Assembly: GCF_900142195.1 (NCBI RefSeq)
Contig: NZ_FRAB01000001.1
Span: 1 to 64,000 of the forward strand
DNA from: Paraburkholderia terricola
GTDB taxonomy: Bacteria; Pseudomonadota; Gammaproteobacteria; Burkholderiales; Burkholderiaceae
DNA: 64,000 bases
Direction: 5' to 3'
Shown here: positions 25,043-34,876 of the stretch, in pieces
Layout of the letters: the number at the start of each line of letters is the position of its first letter
Numbering within the stretch: the first letter of the stretch is position 1
Program-made: the position numbers and the translations under genes
Notes under the pieces: model-generated
The model's database searches: none
The model's input: only the letters and a program-made list of their open reading frames with translations
Told to the model about the DNA's origin: nothing

Positions 25043-26209
25043 TCAATGCACCCCACCCGCCGCGATCGCCTCGCCATACACCGCGGCGACCCGCTTCGCG
25101 ATCACCGAGTTATCGAAGTTCTCACGCGCGTAGCGGCGGCACGCATCCGAATCCGGCATCTTGAGCGAGCCGTTCAACGCGCCCGCCAGGCCTTCGGCGA
25201 TTGCCTTCGCGCCCGTCTCCGGCAGCACCAGGTTCGGCGACAGACCCGCCACCGCTTCGGGCAAACCGCCCACCGGGGTCACCAATACCGGCGTGCCCGA
25301 CGCCAGCGATTCGACGGTGATCAGCCCAAAGCCTTCCAGCGCCACCGTCGGCACCACGCTGATATTCGCCGCGCGGTACAACGCCGCCAGATGCTGATCG
25401 GGCACGAAGCCCAGCAGCTTGACGTTGTTCTCCAGCCCAGCCTCGCTGATGCGCGCCTGCAACTCGCCTTCGAGCCGCCCCTTGCCCGCGATCAACAGCA
25501 GCACGTCGGGCTCGCTGCGCTTGAGCAGCTTCACCGCGTCGATCAGATCCTCCAGACCCATGCGGCGCACCAGACGCCGCACCGCCAGCACGATCGGCCG
25601 GTCTTGCGGCAATTGCAGTTTGAGGCGCGCCTCGGCCGGCGTGATCGGCAGATTGAACTGCTCGACGTCGACGCAGCCGGGCACCACGCGCACCCGATCC
25701 GGCGCGATGCGATAGCGCGAAGTCAGAATCTTGCCGAACGCCTCGGACAGCACGATCAGCCGCGACGAGCGCGCATACACCGATTGCTCCAGATAGCGCT
25801 TCGCGCGCTGGCCGAGCGAATCGGCGCCTTCCACATGACTCTCGTCGGCCCACGGTCCCTGGAAATGCGAGACCTGCGGAATGCCGCGCGTCACGTCGAG
25901 CCCCGGAAACGTGTACAGCGCGAAGTGCGACGAGATCACGTCGGGGCGCGACCGGCTGATTTCCTGACGCAGCGCGCGGCGCGCGGCCATCAGCCGCAGC
26001 GGCAGCGATTGCGCGGCGGAGCCGAAGCCGTTGATCGCGCCGCCGGTGTCCGCGGCCACCTTGGGCGAGCCGGCCACCACGCCGCGCACCGCGACGCCCG
26101 CGCCCGGCAGCGCGCCGACCAGCGAGTAGTACATGCGGTCGAGGCCGCCCGCGCGCTCGGGGAACCAGTGCATCCCGATCTGCAGCGATTTGATTGAGCT
26201 CGTCGTCAT
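25043..26209 (-). CDS. bceK: Glycosyltransferase family 4 (BceK)
   Basis: The 388-residue GT-B enzyme has an N-terminal acceptor domain (IGMHWFPERAGGLDRMYYSL) and a C-terminal nucleotide-sugar domain (VLAVRRLVRRMGLEDLIDAV, LEGFGLITVESLASGTPVLVTPVGGLPEAV). The Glu-rich EGFGLITVES motif is the GT4 donor-site signature. It is the last gene of the long minus-strand bce block. Which sugar is transferred cannot be told; the name comes from gene order. Confidence 0.83.
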   Translation of the reverse strand: MTTSSIKSLQIGMHWFPERAGGLDRMYYSLVGALPGAGVAVRGVVAGSPKVAADTGGAINGFGSAAQSLPLRLMAARRALRQEISRSRPDVISSHFALYTFPGLDVTRGIPQVSHFQGPWADESHVEGADSLGQRAKRYLEQSVYARSSRLIVLSEAFGKILTSRYRIAPDRVRVVPGCVDVEQFNLPITPAEARLKLQLPQDRPIVLAVRRLVRRMGLEDLIDAVKLLKRSEPDVLLLIAGKGRLEGELQARISEAGLENNVKLLGFVPDQHLAALYRAANISVVPTVALEGFGLITVESLASGTPVLVTPVGGLPEAVAGLSPNLVLPETGAKAIAEGLAGALNGSLKMPDSDACRRYARENFDNSVIAKRVAAVYGEAIAAGGVH

Positions 26210-26288
26210 GGTTGTTGCCCCTGTGCGTTCTGAGAGTTGTGTGAGTCAAGCGATGCGGCGCGCGATCGTGCAAGCGAGGTCCGCGCGA

Positions 26289-27518
26289 TCATTCGGCGCT
26301 CTTCTGTCCGGCCAGCGTGTTCAGCGTCAACGCGTCGGTCTTGGCGACCACCGCCGCTTCCGCGTCGCTGCGCCGGCGGTTTTTCTGCTGCCCTTCCAGT
26401 TGCCGGTACAGCGCGATGTATTGCGCGGCCATCCGGGCCCAGCCGAAGCCGGTGGCGAGTTCGTTGGCGGCGACACCCATCGCGCGCCGCGCGCCGTCGT
26501 TGTCGGCGAGACGCGCGACCGCGCCGGCCAGCGCCTTGGGATCGTCCGGGTCGTCGAGCACGATGCCGCATTCCGGCGTGATGATCTCGGCGCCGCCCGC
26601 CGTGCGCGCGGTGACGACGGGCAGACCCGCCGCCATCGCCTCGAGCAGCGACAGGCTCATCGCTTCATAGCGCGAGGGAAACACGAAGGCGTCGACCGAA
26701 TGCATCAGCACCGGCATCTCCTTCACGAGCCCCAGAAAATGCACGCGATGCGCGATGCCGAGCGCCTTCGCTTCTTCAGGATAGGGACTGCCCGGCAGAA
26801 AACCGGCCACCGCCATCTGCACGTGCCCGGGCAGATGCTTGAGCGCGGCGAGCACCGTGCCGAGGTTCTTGCGCGGCGTGCGCAAGTCGCCGACGAACAG
26901 CAGCAGGAACGCGTCCTTCGGCAAACCGAATTTCTCGCGGTCGCCGGTGGCCGCGGCGAAGCCTTGCGTGTCGACGCCGTTGTAAATCACATCGACGCGG
27001 TTATCCGGCGTGAGGCCGATCGCGCGAATTTCGTCGGCGACCTTCTGCGACACCGCCGTGATGACCTTCGAGCGGCGGTAGGCCCAGCGTTCGAGCAGCG
27101 CGTTGCAGCGCGTATAGATCGACTGATACGCGGACCACACGCCCTTGGTAAGCCCGAACGGATAGTACTTGCTGCCGAACCAGCCGCTATGCACGAAGTG
27201 CGAGGTGTTGACGTCGGCGGGCATCCACGTGATGAAGCCGTTCACGTGCAGCACGTCGTATTCGCTGCGATGCGCGCGCAGCCACATCGCGCTCTTGAAC
27301 GCGAACACCTGCTGGCGCAGCAGATTGGTGGGCCACCAGCGGCCGATTTTCATCGGCACCCAGCGGACGTTGGGGTGGGCGAGCAGATCGGGCGCGACGT
27401 GCGAGGCGACCAGCGTGACGCCGATGTTCTCGTCGAGCGCGGCGCGCGCGATCTCGTGGTTGACGCGCCCCTGGCCGTCGTTATGGCGCACGACGTGCGT
27501 GACAATGGCGACTCTCAC
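26289..27518 (-). CDS. bceJ: Glycosyltransferase family 4 (BceJ)
   Basis: The 409-residue GT-B enzyme starts RVAIVTHVVRHNDGQGRVNHEIARAA. It has the sugar-nucleotide domain with LLFVGDLRTPRKNL and SRYEAMSLSLLEAMAAGLPVVTARTAGG. A basic/Ala-rich tail of about 40 residues follows the fold. It overlaps the upstream bceI stop by four bases, so the two are translationally coupled. Donor and acceptor are not predictable; the name is by order. Confidence 0.83.
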   Translation of the reverse strand: MRVAIVTHVVRHNDGQGRVNHEIARAALDENIGVTLVASHVAPDLLAHPNVRWVPMKIGRWWPTNLLRQQVFAFKSAMWLRAHRSEYDVLHVNGFITWMPADVNTSHFVHSGWFGSKYYPFGLTKGVWSAYQSIYTRCNALLERWAYRRSKVITAVSQKVADEIRAIGLTPDNRVDVIYNGVDTQGFAAATGDREKFGLPKDAFLLLFVGDLRTPRKNLGTVLAALKHLPGHVQMAVAGFLPGSPYPEEAKALGIAHRVHFLGLVKEMPVLMHSVDAFVFPSRYEAMSLSLLEAMAAGLPVVTARTAGGAEIITPECGIVLDDPDDPKALAGAVARLADNDGARRAMGVAANELATGFGWARMAAQYIALYRQLEGQQKNRRRSDAEAAVVAKTDALTLNTLAGQKSAE

Positions 27519-28978
27519 TCAGTGCCTCCGTGGACAAATAGCGTGCGTCTGCGGTTCATTTTTTCGTAGTGCACCGCAGAAAGGATCGAAAAAACACTCA
27601 TGAAAAGCAGCAGTCCGCCTGTGCCGACCAGCGAATTGGTGAACACCAGCATCGCGAAGGTCGCGAGACTCAGGCTCAGGCAGGCGGATACGAACTTGTC
27701 GTTGCGCATCCTGAACGACGCGAGCACCGCGCGCACCACCAGCCAGACGATGCCGGACATGTACAGCAGCGTGCCGGGCCAGCCGAGCACGAACGGAATG
27801 TTCATCACGCCGCTGTCGAAGTTGCCGTACTGGCCGAGCTGGCCGCCGTCGTTCGAGAGCTTGGTGGAGGTGCCGGTCGCGCCCATGCCCTCGCCGGCCA
27901 CGTCGGTAAACGCGGTTTTCGCGAAGGTCGCGTAGAACTCGTTACGCGCGGCGTAGCTCTGGTCGTCGTTCAGGTTGACGATGGTGGAGAGCCGCGCCTG
28001 CATCCGCTCGGCCACCGGGCCGACCGCGAGCAACGGCACGCACAGGCCCGCGAGCAGCACCGCGCTCGCGATGATGCGCACGCGCACCTTGTTGTTCGAT
28101 TTGACCAGTTGAATCAGGAGCGCGACGATCCAGCCGCCCCACGTCGAACGCACGAGGCTCAGCGCGAACGAGAAGAAACCGAGCGCCGCGGCGATCCAGC
28201 GCACGCGGTGCGTGGCCGCCATCACGAAGACCATCGCGCCCATCATCGCGAAGGCGAACGGGCCCGACGAATTCATCGTGCTGAACACGCGCACGCCCAT
28301 CGGCACGGCGTCGCCTTGCGAGTTCATCTGCGAGCCGAGCATCCACAGCGCGTCCCACTGCGGCATGATGAAGAACTGGATCAGCCCGTAGCCGCCCATC
28401 ACCAGCATGCCCCAGATGAAGGTGTTGACGATGGTGTCGCGGTACTGCGGATACTGGCGCGTGTGCGCCATGATGTGAAAGCCGATCAGGATCGGATAGA
28501 GCCAGTTCGCGAGGTCGTAGGTGGCGGCGAGCGGCCCGCTCGACATCACGCCGATCATGAACGCGTAGGCGAGCCCGAGCAGCACCAGCAGCACCGGCAA
28601 GCCGCGCCGCTGCGACAGCAGCCGGTAGTAGCGCAGCAACGAGAACGCGCTGATCATCGTCACCGCGAGCGGCGCGACCTGGATCAGGCTGGTGGGCGTG
28701 AACGAGCCCTTGGACCAGTCGGCGAGACGCCGCACTTCCGGGCTCAGGAACCACAGCCACCACATGAAGCCGATGTAGCGCGCCGGATTCCTGAAATACA
28801 GCCACAGGCCCGTGAGGATCGCGAGCAGCGGAAACGCGAGCGTGAGCACCGTGCCCTGACGCGCGCCGATCATGAGCGCCGTGATCAGCCACAGCAGCGC
28901 CTCCGGCATCCACTCCTTGCGGCCGTTGGAGACGGCTCGCGGTGCGCCGTCGGCGCCGGCTCGCGTGATCGTCGACAT
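27515..28978 (-). CDS. bceI: O-antigen ligase/polymerase-like membrane protein (BceI, Wzy type)
   Basis: The 487-residue protein has about eleven hydrophobic spans with a large periplasmic loop in the C-terminal half (around GPVAERMQARLSTIVNLNDDQSYAARNE), the layout of Wzy-type polymerases. It would join repeat units on the periplasmic face. Sequence motifs in this family are weak, so the call rests on topology and cluster position. It overlaps bceJ by four bases and follows bceH by three. Confidence 0.78.
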   Translation of the reverse strand: MSTITRAGADGAPRAVSNGRKEWMPEALLWLITALMIGARQGTVLTLAFPLLAILTGLWLYFRNPARYIGFMWWLWFLSPEVRRLADWSKGSFTPTSLIQVAPLAVTMISAFSLLRYYRLLSQRRGLPVLLVLLGLAYAFMIGVMSSGPLAATYDLANWLYPILIGFHIMAHTRQYPQYRDTIVNTFIWGMLVMGGYGLIQFFIMPQWDALWMLGSQMNSQGDAVPMGVRVFSTMNSSGPFAFAMMGAMVFVMAATHRVRWIAAALGFFSFALSLVRSTWGGWIVALLIQLVKSNNKVRVRIIASAVLLAGLCVPLLAVGPVAERMQARLSTIVNLNDDQSYAARNEFYATFAKTAFTDVAGEGMGATGTSTKLSNDGGQLGQYGNFDSGVMNIPFVLGWPGTLLYMSGIVWLVVRAVLASFRMRNDKFVSACLSLSLATFAMLVFTNSLVGTGGLLLFMSVFSILSAVHYEKMNRRRTLFVHGGTE

Positions 28979-28981
28979 CGT

Positions 28982-30157
28982 TTAGAAGCCTCCGCGCGAT
29001 TCGCGCGCGCGCTGTCCGGCGGAACCGCTTGCGCCTGCGCCCGCGCCCGCACCCGCCATGCGCCCGCGCAACGCCGCGCGCGCCCGCAGCATGTCCTGCG
29101 TGATCCGCACGTGCTGCATCGCGTAGCTTTGGGTGGTCAGATCGCGCGAGAGCAAACCGGCCGCCGCCGCCTGGGCCTGCTGCAACGCTTCGGCCGGCGA
29201 CGCGACGAGCCGGTCCACCGCTTCGCGCAACGCCTGCGGATTGAACGGCGGGATATACGCGGCCTCGCCCGCCGGGAAATAATCCTGCAACGCGCCGACG
29301 TTGGTGACCACCATCGGCTTGCCGACGGCGGCCGCCTCCAGCATCACGGTGATGCCCGAAGCGTGCGTATTGGGCCGCAACGGCACGACGATCACGTCGG
29401 CCCAGTCGTACAGTTCGTGTTGCTTTTTGATGCCCGAGAACAGCGCGATCTCGACGTTCGGCGCGCGCAGCGAGGCGGGAATCCGGCGGCGCGTCGCGAG
29501 TTTCACCGTGTAGCGGTCGTCGTTGCCGAGCGCCTTGATGAGCGTCTCCCAATCGCGGTCGCGGTCGTTGCCGATCGCGGCGATGCGCAGCGGCGTGTGC
29601 GGCTTCCATTCGCTCGGCGCGCGCACCGGAAAGTCCTGCGTATTCAGGCCGTAGAGCAGCGGCTTCGCATCGCGGTCGAAATAGCGCCGGCACAGCTCGG
29701 CGTTTTCGCTGGCGAGCGTGGTCAACTGATCGGCGCGCGTCATCAGCTTGCGATACAGCCAGCTACGCAGCATCCCGTACGAAGGCCACTTGTCGAGCAG
29801 CCACACGCTTTGCGCGAGCAGCAAGGGCGAGGACTCGGCGCCCGCCTTGCGGCCGGAGAGCAGCAGCATCAGCGCGGCGGAGAGCCATTCCTGTTCGGTA
29901 TGCGTCCAGATCACGTCGGCGCGCAGCATGTCGGCGCGGTTGCGCCACGTGTGGATGAAGTCGAAGCCGAGCGCCGCCTTCAGCGCGCGGCGCAAGAGGC
30001 GCGCGGCCTTGCCTTCGCGCGCGTCCTGCGAATAGGTCAGCGCGAACGCGTCGGATTCCGCGTGGTGATAGCCATACAGGCAGCCGATGTTGTCGCCCGG
30101 TCGATAAAAACGCGGGTCGGCGCCATAAAACAGGTGAACGTGAACTTTCGTACTCAT
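28982..30157 (-). CDS. bceH: Glycosyltransferase (BceH)
   Basis: The 391-residue GT-B-like enzyme starts KVHVHLFYGADPRFYRPGDNIG. It has a C-terminal half with LRIAAIGNDRDRDWETLIKALG and VVPLRPNTHASGITVMLEAAAVGKPMVVTNVG, the nucleotide-sugar binding region. The last 35 residues are Gly/Ala-rich low complexity. It lies three bases before bceI and about 100 bp after bceG. The sugar is unknown; the name is by order. Confidence 0.8.
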   Translation of the reverse strand: MSTKVHVHLFYGADPRFYRPGDNIGCLYGYHHAESDAFALTYSQDAREGKAARLLRRALKAALGFDFIHTWRNRADMLRADVIWTHTEQEWLSAALMLLLSGRKAGAESSPLLLAQSVWLLDKWPSYGMLRSWLYRKLMTRADQLTTLASENAELCRRYFDRDAKPLLYGLNTQDFPVRAPSEWKPHTPLRIAAIGNDRDRDWETLIKALGNDDRYTVKLATRRRIPASLRAPNVEIALFSGIKKQHELYDWADVIVVPLRPNTHASGITVMLEAAAVGKPMVVTNVGALQDYFPAGEAAYIPPFNPQALREAVDRLVASPAEALQQAQAAAAGLLSRDLTTQSYAMQHVRITQDMLRARAALRGRMAGAGAGAGASGSAGQRARESRGGF

Positions 30158-30254
30158 GCAGTCACTCCGGTCTGCCGGTGGAAAGGGGCATCGCCGCGCG
30201 CATGCCCGCGCGCCGGCCGATGCACGAACGTGCCGGACATGTCGCTGGTTTCGC

Positions 30255-31187
30255 TCACGCGGCGCGTGACAGCGCGCGGCGCGCCTCGTGCGCGCCGGTG
30301 CGCACCGCCCGCCAGCGCGACAGCTTCAGGGCCGCCTGCCTCGACACGAGTGCGAGCGCCGCGTGCGTGAGTCCCGGATAGACCCGCGTGCCGACCAGCG
30401 TCCACCACCACCACGCGGTTTCGCGGCGCAGCGGCGGCAACTGATCGCGCAGGATCAGATGGAAGTTGAAGGCGGCGTTGCGCAACGCGGTCATGGTCTG
30501 CGCGTCGCGCCGGTCGTCGTCGAAACGTTCGGCGGGGAAGTGATCGACCGCCACGCGCGGGTCGTACATCAGCTTCCAGCCGGCGTTCTTCACGGCGAGG
30601 CTGAAGGCCATGTCGTTGTGGACCTGCGCGCCGGCGCCGCGCAAACGCGCGTCGAAGCGGATGGTGCGCACCGCGTCGCGCCGGTAGCTCATGTTGGCGC
30701 CCTTCAGGATGTCGACTTCGCGCGCGCCGCCCACGCCGAGATGATGATTGCCTATGATCTTGCCGTGCGCGGTGACCTTGCCCACCAGCGGCCGCTGGCC
30801 GTCGAGCACGCGGCCTTTTTCATGCACCCAGTCGCGTCCGCCGAGCGCGCCGAGGCGCGCATCGTTTTCGAACGCGGCCGCGATGCGTTCGACCCAGTCG
30901 GCGTGCGGCGCGGCGTCGTCGTCGGTGATCGCGATCACGTCGCCCGTGGCGGCGTCCAGTCCGCGATTGAGCGCCGCGACCTGGCCCGGCACGTCGACCA
31001 GCGCCACGGCGAGCGGCAGCTTGCCCGGCACCGCCGGATCGCGCAGACAGGCATGGGTCGCTTCGTCGTCGGCGCGCGCCACCACCACCACTTCGTCCGG
31101 CGCGCGCGATTGCCGTTGCAGCGCCGCGAGGCAGCGCGCCAGATCGGCCGGGCGGCGGTAAGTCGGAACCAGTACCGTCACTTTCAT
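30255..31187 (-). CDS. bceG: Glycosyltransferase family 2 (BceG)
   Basis: The 310-residue GT-A enzyme starts MKVTVLVPTYRRPADLARCL. It has the AITDDDAAPHADW DxD-type metal site near residue 90 and the NDMAFSLAVKNAGW region. Unlike the other glycosyltransferases of this cluster it is inverting GT2, not GT4. I choose the ATG at 31187, preceded by AAAGGA; an in-frame start at 31211 adds eight residues. It lies about 80 bp downstream of bceF. Confidence 0.85.
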   Translation of the reverse strand: MKVTVLVPTYRRPADLARCLAALQRQSRAPDEVVVVARADDEATHACLRDPAVPGKLPLAVALVDVPGQVAALNRGLDAATGDVIAITDDDAAPHADWVERIAAAFENDARLGALGGRDWVHEKGRVLDGQRPLVGKVTAHGKIIGNHHLGVGGAREVDILKGANMSYRRDAVRTIRFDARLRGAGAQVHNDMAFSLAVKNAGWKLMYDPRVAVDHFPAERFDDDRRDAQTMTALRNAAFNFHLILRDQLPPLRRETAWWWWTLVGTRVYPGLTHAALALVSRQAALKLSRWRAVRTGAHEARRALSRAA

Positions 31188-31265
31188 CGTGATGTCCTTT
31201 GTTATCGTCATTGCGACAGCTTTCGAATGCGCGCGAAGTTCAGGGGCTCGTCAACGCGCCTCAAC

Positions 31266-33488
31266 TCAGGTGCTCAGATATTCCTGAACCGCGGCATAGC
31301 TGCGGTCGTAGCCGCCGCGCGCGCGCGCCGGCATGCCGTTGAAAATGCCGCCCTGCACGTGCACGCCGGCGGCCCGCAAACGCTTGAGCGCGTCGGCGAT
31401 CTCGCCCTCGCTGTGCACGCCCGAGCGCATCACGAAGAAGGTCGAGCCGGCATACGCGCCGATGATCGACGCATCGGTCACCGCCAGCACCGGCGGCGTG
31501 TCGATCAGGATCACGTCGTAGCGCTTGGCGAGGCCGTCGAGGTATTGCGGCAGACGCGGCGACATCAGCAGCTCCGACGGATTCGGCGGACGGCGGCCGC
31601 ACGAAATGAAGCTCAAGCCTTCCACGGGCGCGTTGCGGATCGCTTCCTCCAGCGAGATCTGGCCGCTCAGCAATTCGGACAGGCCATTGTCCTGGGCGCC
31701 GCCCAGATAGCGTTCGAGCACGCCGCGGCGCATGTCGCCGTCGATCAGCAGCACGCGCTTGCCCGAATTCGCCAGCAGCACCGCGAGATTGACCGTCAGG
31801 AAGCTCTTGCCGACGCCGGCCATCGGGCCCGTCAGCATGACGATGCGATTCTTCGCGTCGAGCATCGTGAACTGCATGGAGGTGCGCAGGCTGCGCAGGC
31901 TTTCGATCGTGACGTCCTTCGGCCGCGCGTTCGCCAGCACCGAGCGCAGGCGTTCGCCGCCGCGCTCGAAACTGCTTTCGAGCAGCGCCTGCTCGGGGCT
32001 CAACGGCACGAGGCCGAACACCGGCAGATGGAAAGCGCGCTCGATGTGGTCGGGGTCGTCGATGCCCTTGAACATATTGCGGCGCAGGAACACGAAACCC
32101 GTACCCGCGATCAGCCCGAGAATCACCGCCGCCGACAGGATCAGCACCTTCTTCGGCTTGACCGGCACGCCGGGGCGCAACGCGGCGTCGACGATATGCA
32201 CGTTGCCGCCGGTGCCGGCCTTCTGCACCGAGAGCTCCTGCACGCGGTTGAGCAGCAGCACGTAGATGTCCTCGGCGACCTTGGCGTCGCGCTGCAACTG
32301 CACGGCCTTCACTTCGGTGGCGGGCAGATCGCGGAAGCGGTCGGCGTACTTGGCGCGCTGCGCCTGCAATTCGGCCATCTGTTCGCGCGCGGCCTTGAGC
32401 GTCGGGTGGTCGTCGCCGTAACGCTCGGTGAGCTGCGCCATCTGCAGACGCAAGCCGGCGATCTGCTGCTCGTACTGCACGCTGCCTTCCAGGTAGACCT
32501 TGGCTTCCTCGCTCGCGTTGATCGAGCCGGATTGACGCTGATACGCGGTCAGCGCGGCCTCGGCGCGTTCGAGATCGGACTTCAGGCGCGGCTCCTCGCT
32601 CTTCAGGAAGTCGAGCATCTTGCTCGCGTCGGCCTGCTTGTTCAGCACGTGCTGGCGCACATACGACTGCGCGAGCGCGTTGGCGACCTCGGCCGCGTGC
32701 GCCGGGTCCTTGTCCTCCAGCGAGATCTGGATCACGCCGGTCTGCTTGCCCTGCTCCTGCACGCTGATCGCCGACTGGAACGCGGTGATCGCGTCGAGAT
32801 CGTTCGCGCGCATCACGGTGAACTGCTCGCCCGGACGCGCCACCAGTTTGTTTACGAGCATCGTCACGCCGCCGCCCTGCTCCTGCTGGCCGACCTGGCC
32901 GCGCAGCAGCAGCGTGCCGTTCGGCGCGTAGAGCTCGTAGTGCTGGTCGTCGATGGCCTTCATCGTGAGCTTCTGGCCTTCCAGCGCGGGCACCACGTCG
33001 ATCGAATCGACGTCGGCCACCTCGCCGCCCCATGCGTACGACGACAGACCGAGCCACGGCCGCGCCGGCTGGCCGGGGCTCGCCATGCGCGCGGCGATGC
33101 TGCCGAGCAAGGGGAACATCTTCGGCGTGACGCTGAAGTTCAGCTTCAACTGCTGCACCACGGGCGCGACCACGCCGCGGCTCTTGATGATTTCGATTTC
33201 GGCGTCGGTCGGCAGCGAGGTGGAGCCGGTGGTGATCGCCGCGCCCGTCTGCGTCTGCGTGAGCGCCTGCGAGGTGTTGTCGGACTGCTCGACGCGCACG
33301 TGCGCGTCGGCCGAATACACCGGCTTGGCAAGGTAGCAGTACGCGCCCGCCATGCCGACGATCACCGCGGCAATGGCGATCAGCCACCAGATGTCGTCGA
33401 GGATCACCTGCACCAGTTGCCCGAGGACGACGTCCTCTTCTTCGGTCCGAACCGGACCGGCCATGTATGGAGAGATTTGATTGCTCAC
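31266..33488 (-). CDS. bceF: Polysaccharide co-polymerase and tyrosine autokinase (BceF, Wzc type)
   Basis: The 740-residue inner-membrane protein controls chain length and export. The N-terminal Wzz region has a transmembrane helix (about 33-53). A periplasmic coiled-coil part follows, then a second helix (VLILSAAVILGLIAGTGFVFL). The cytoplasmic BY-kinase domain has Walker A GPMAGVGKS (about 555-563), Walker A' LLIDGDMRRG and Walker B VILIDTPP (about 660). The C-terminal tail holds Tyr727, Tyr731 and Tyr737, likely autophosphorylation sites. Its partner phosphatase is BceD and its outer-membrane partner BceE. Confidence 0.92.
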   Translation of the reverse strand: MSNQISPYMAGPVRTEEEDVVLGQLVQVILDDIWWLIAIAAVIVGMAGAYCYLAKPVYSADAHVRVEQSDNTSQALTQTQTGAAITTGSTSLPTDAEIEIIKSRGVVAPVVQQLKLNFSVTPKMFPLLGSIAARMASPGQPARPWLGLSSYAWGGEVADVDSIDVVPALEGQKLTMKAIDDQHYELYAPNGTLLLRGQVGQQEQGGGVTMLVNKLVARPGEQFTVMRANDLDAITAFQSAISVQEQGKQTGVIQISLEDKDPAHAAEVANALAQSYVRQHVLNKQADASKMLDFLKSEEPRLKSDLERAEAALTAYQRQSGSINASEEAKVYLEGSVQYEQQIAGLRLQMAQLTERYGDDHPTLKAAREQMAELQAQRAKYADRFRDLPATEVKAVQLQRDAKVAEDIYVLLLNRVQELSVQKAGTGGNVHIVDAALRPGVPVKPKKVLILSAAVILGLIAGTGFVFLRRNMFKGIDDPDHIERAFHLPVFGLVPLSPEQALLESSFERGGERLRSVLANARPKDVTIESLRSLRTSMQFTMLDAKNRIVMLTGPMAGVGKSFLTVNLAVLLANSGKRVLLIDGDMRRGVLERYLGGAQDNGLSELLSGQISLEEAIRNAPVEGLSFISCGRRPPNPSELLMSPRLPQYLDGLAKRYDVILIDTPPVLAVTDASIIGAYAGSTFFVMRSGVHSEGEIADALKRLRAAGVHVQGGIFNGMPARARGGYDRSYAAVQEYLST

Positions 33489-33631
33489 AATTCGATCCCG
33501 TATCGGTTGCTGCGGCGTGTGTCTGGGCTTCTTGCTTCTTTCATCCTGCTTCCCGGCTGGCTTGCCTGTCTTTCCGTGTCGAGGGCCCGCGCCCCGTGAA
33601 GGCGGCGCGGACCCGTCGACGCCGTCGCGGC

Positions 33632-34876
33632 TTAGCGCGTCAACTGCTTCAGGTAGAACAACGTCTGCACGCTCGGCAAGACCTGCTGCAACACACGGTT
33701 GAAGGTGGTCGAGGCGGCGGTGCCCACATACACGACATCCATCGGCTGCAACTGGAACTGCGACGACAGCATGATCGCGTCCGGCTGCGTCATGTCGAGG
33801 CGGTACACGTCCGGCGTGGTCGGCTTCTCGCGCATGCCGCGCATCACGAAGATCTGCCGCGGATTGGCGTCGGTGTCGAGAATGCCGCCCGCCTGCGTGA
33901 GCGCGTCGGCGATCGTCAGACGGCCCTTCAACATCGGCACCTGGATCGGCGTCTTCACTTCACCCATCACGAAGATGCGGCTGTCGCTGCGGTCCGGCAC
34001 GTTGATCACGTCGCCGCCTTGCAGCATCACGTTCTGCGTGGTGTCGCCCTTGTCGAGCATGCGGTTGGCGTCGAGCACATAGAGCTTGTTGTTGCGCGTG
34101 AGACGCACGCGCTGGATGTCCGCGTCGCCGGTCGAACCGCCCGAGCGCGTGATCGCGTCGACCAGCGTGAGCGGCACGTCGCTGACGGCGAGCGGCCCCG
34201 GCGTCTTCACCTCGCCGGTGACTTGCACTTTCTGGCCGCGGTACGACAGCACGCGCACGTCGACCTGCGGATTGCGGATATAGCGCACGAGGCCCGATGC
34301 GAGCTGATCGCGCAGTTCGCCCGGCGTCTTGCCGGCGGCCTTGATGCGGCCGACGAACGGGAAAAAGATCGTGCCGTCGGCGGCGATGGTCTGGCCGTAC
34401 GGATCGGCCTGGCCCGGCAGCGCGGCCGTATAGGGCTGCTGCAACGCGCCGGCGACGCTTTGCGTGGTGTTGCCGCCGGAGGACAGCGTGCTGCCCTGCG
34501 GGGTGGTCAATTCGGGGTGATCCCACACGGTGATGCCGAGAATGTCCTGCGGCGACAGACGGTACACGTACTGCGACGGATCGCTGAAACGCGAGGTCGG
34601 CAGCACCTGGGTCGCGGCGGCGGCGGCTTGCGCCTGCGCGGCGACCAGCGGGCCGTCGATCAGATGGACCGGATAGGTTTCCGCGGCCTGGCTCTGGTGC
34701 TGGCCGTCGTCTTTGAGACGGGAGGTGTCGAGATAATTGCCAGGTGCGGTGGCGCAGGCCGACAGAAAGGACGTCAGCAAAAGCGAGGCGGCAACGCTCG
34801 ACTTGAAGCGCGTCGAGTCGAAGCCCGTCGATGTGAAGTTCGCAAGCGAGCTTGCAGCGGTTTTTTTCATCAGCAT
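33632..34876 (-). CDS. bceE: Outer-membrane polysaccharide export lipoprotein (BceE, Wza type)
   Basis: The 414-residue protein has a long signal region ending in the lipobox LSAC (lipidated Cys about 41). A Poly_export domain follows (YRLSPQDILGITVWDHPELT, IAADGTIFFPFVGRIKAAGKTPGEL), then SLBB-type units (QVTGEVKTPGPLAVSDVPLTLVDAI and FVMGEVKTPIQVPMLKGRLTIADAL). It forms the outer-membrane channel. Starts at 34891, 34876 and 34870 are all in frame; 34876 has GAAGAA close upstream, while 34870 would give a one-base TGATG overlap with bceD. The start choice is uncertain. Confidence 0.9.
   Translation of the reverse strand: MLMKKTAASSLANFTSTGFDSTRFKSSVAASLLLTSFLSACATAPGNYLDTSRLKDDGQHQSQAAETYPVHLIDGPLVAAQAQAAAAATQVLPTSRFSDPSQYVYRLSPQDILGITVWDHPELTTPQGSTLSSGGNTTQSVAGALQQPYTAALPGQADPYGQTIAADGTIFFPFVGRIKAAGKTPGELRDQLASGLVRYIRNPQVDVRVLSYRGQKVQVTGEVKTPGPLAVSDVPLTLVDAITRSGGSTGDADIQRVRLTRNNKLYVLDANRMLDKGDTTQNVMLQGGDVINVPDRSDSRIFVMGEVKTPIQVPMLKGRLTIADALTQAGGILDTDANPRQIFVMRGMREKPTTPDVYRLDMTQPDAIMLSSQFQLQPMDVVYVGTAASTTFNRVLQQVLPSVQTLFYLKQLTR

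Noticed and set aside
30288-33599. 1103-codon open frame antisense to bceG and bceF
   Set aside because: It is the high-GC shadow of real genes: His/Arg/Gln-rich with no domains, while the opposite frame carries clear kinase and glycosyltransferase motifs.
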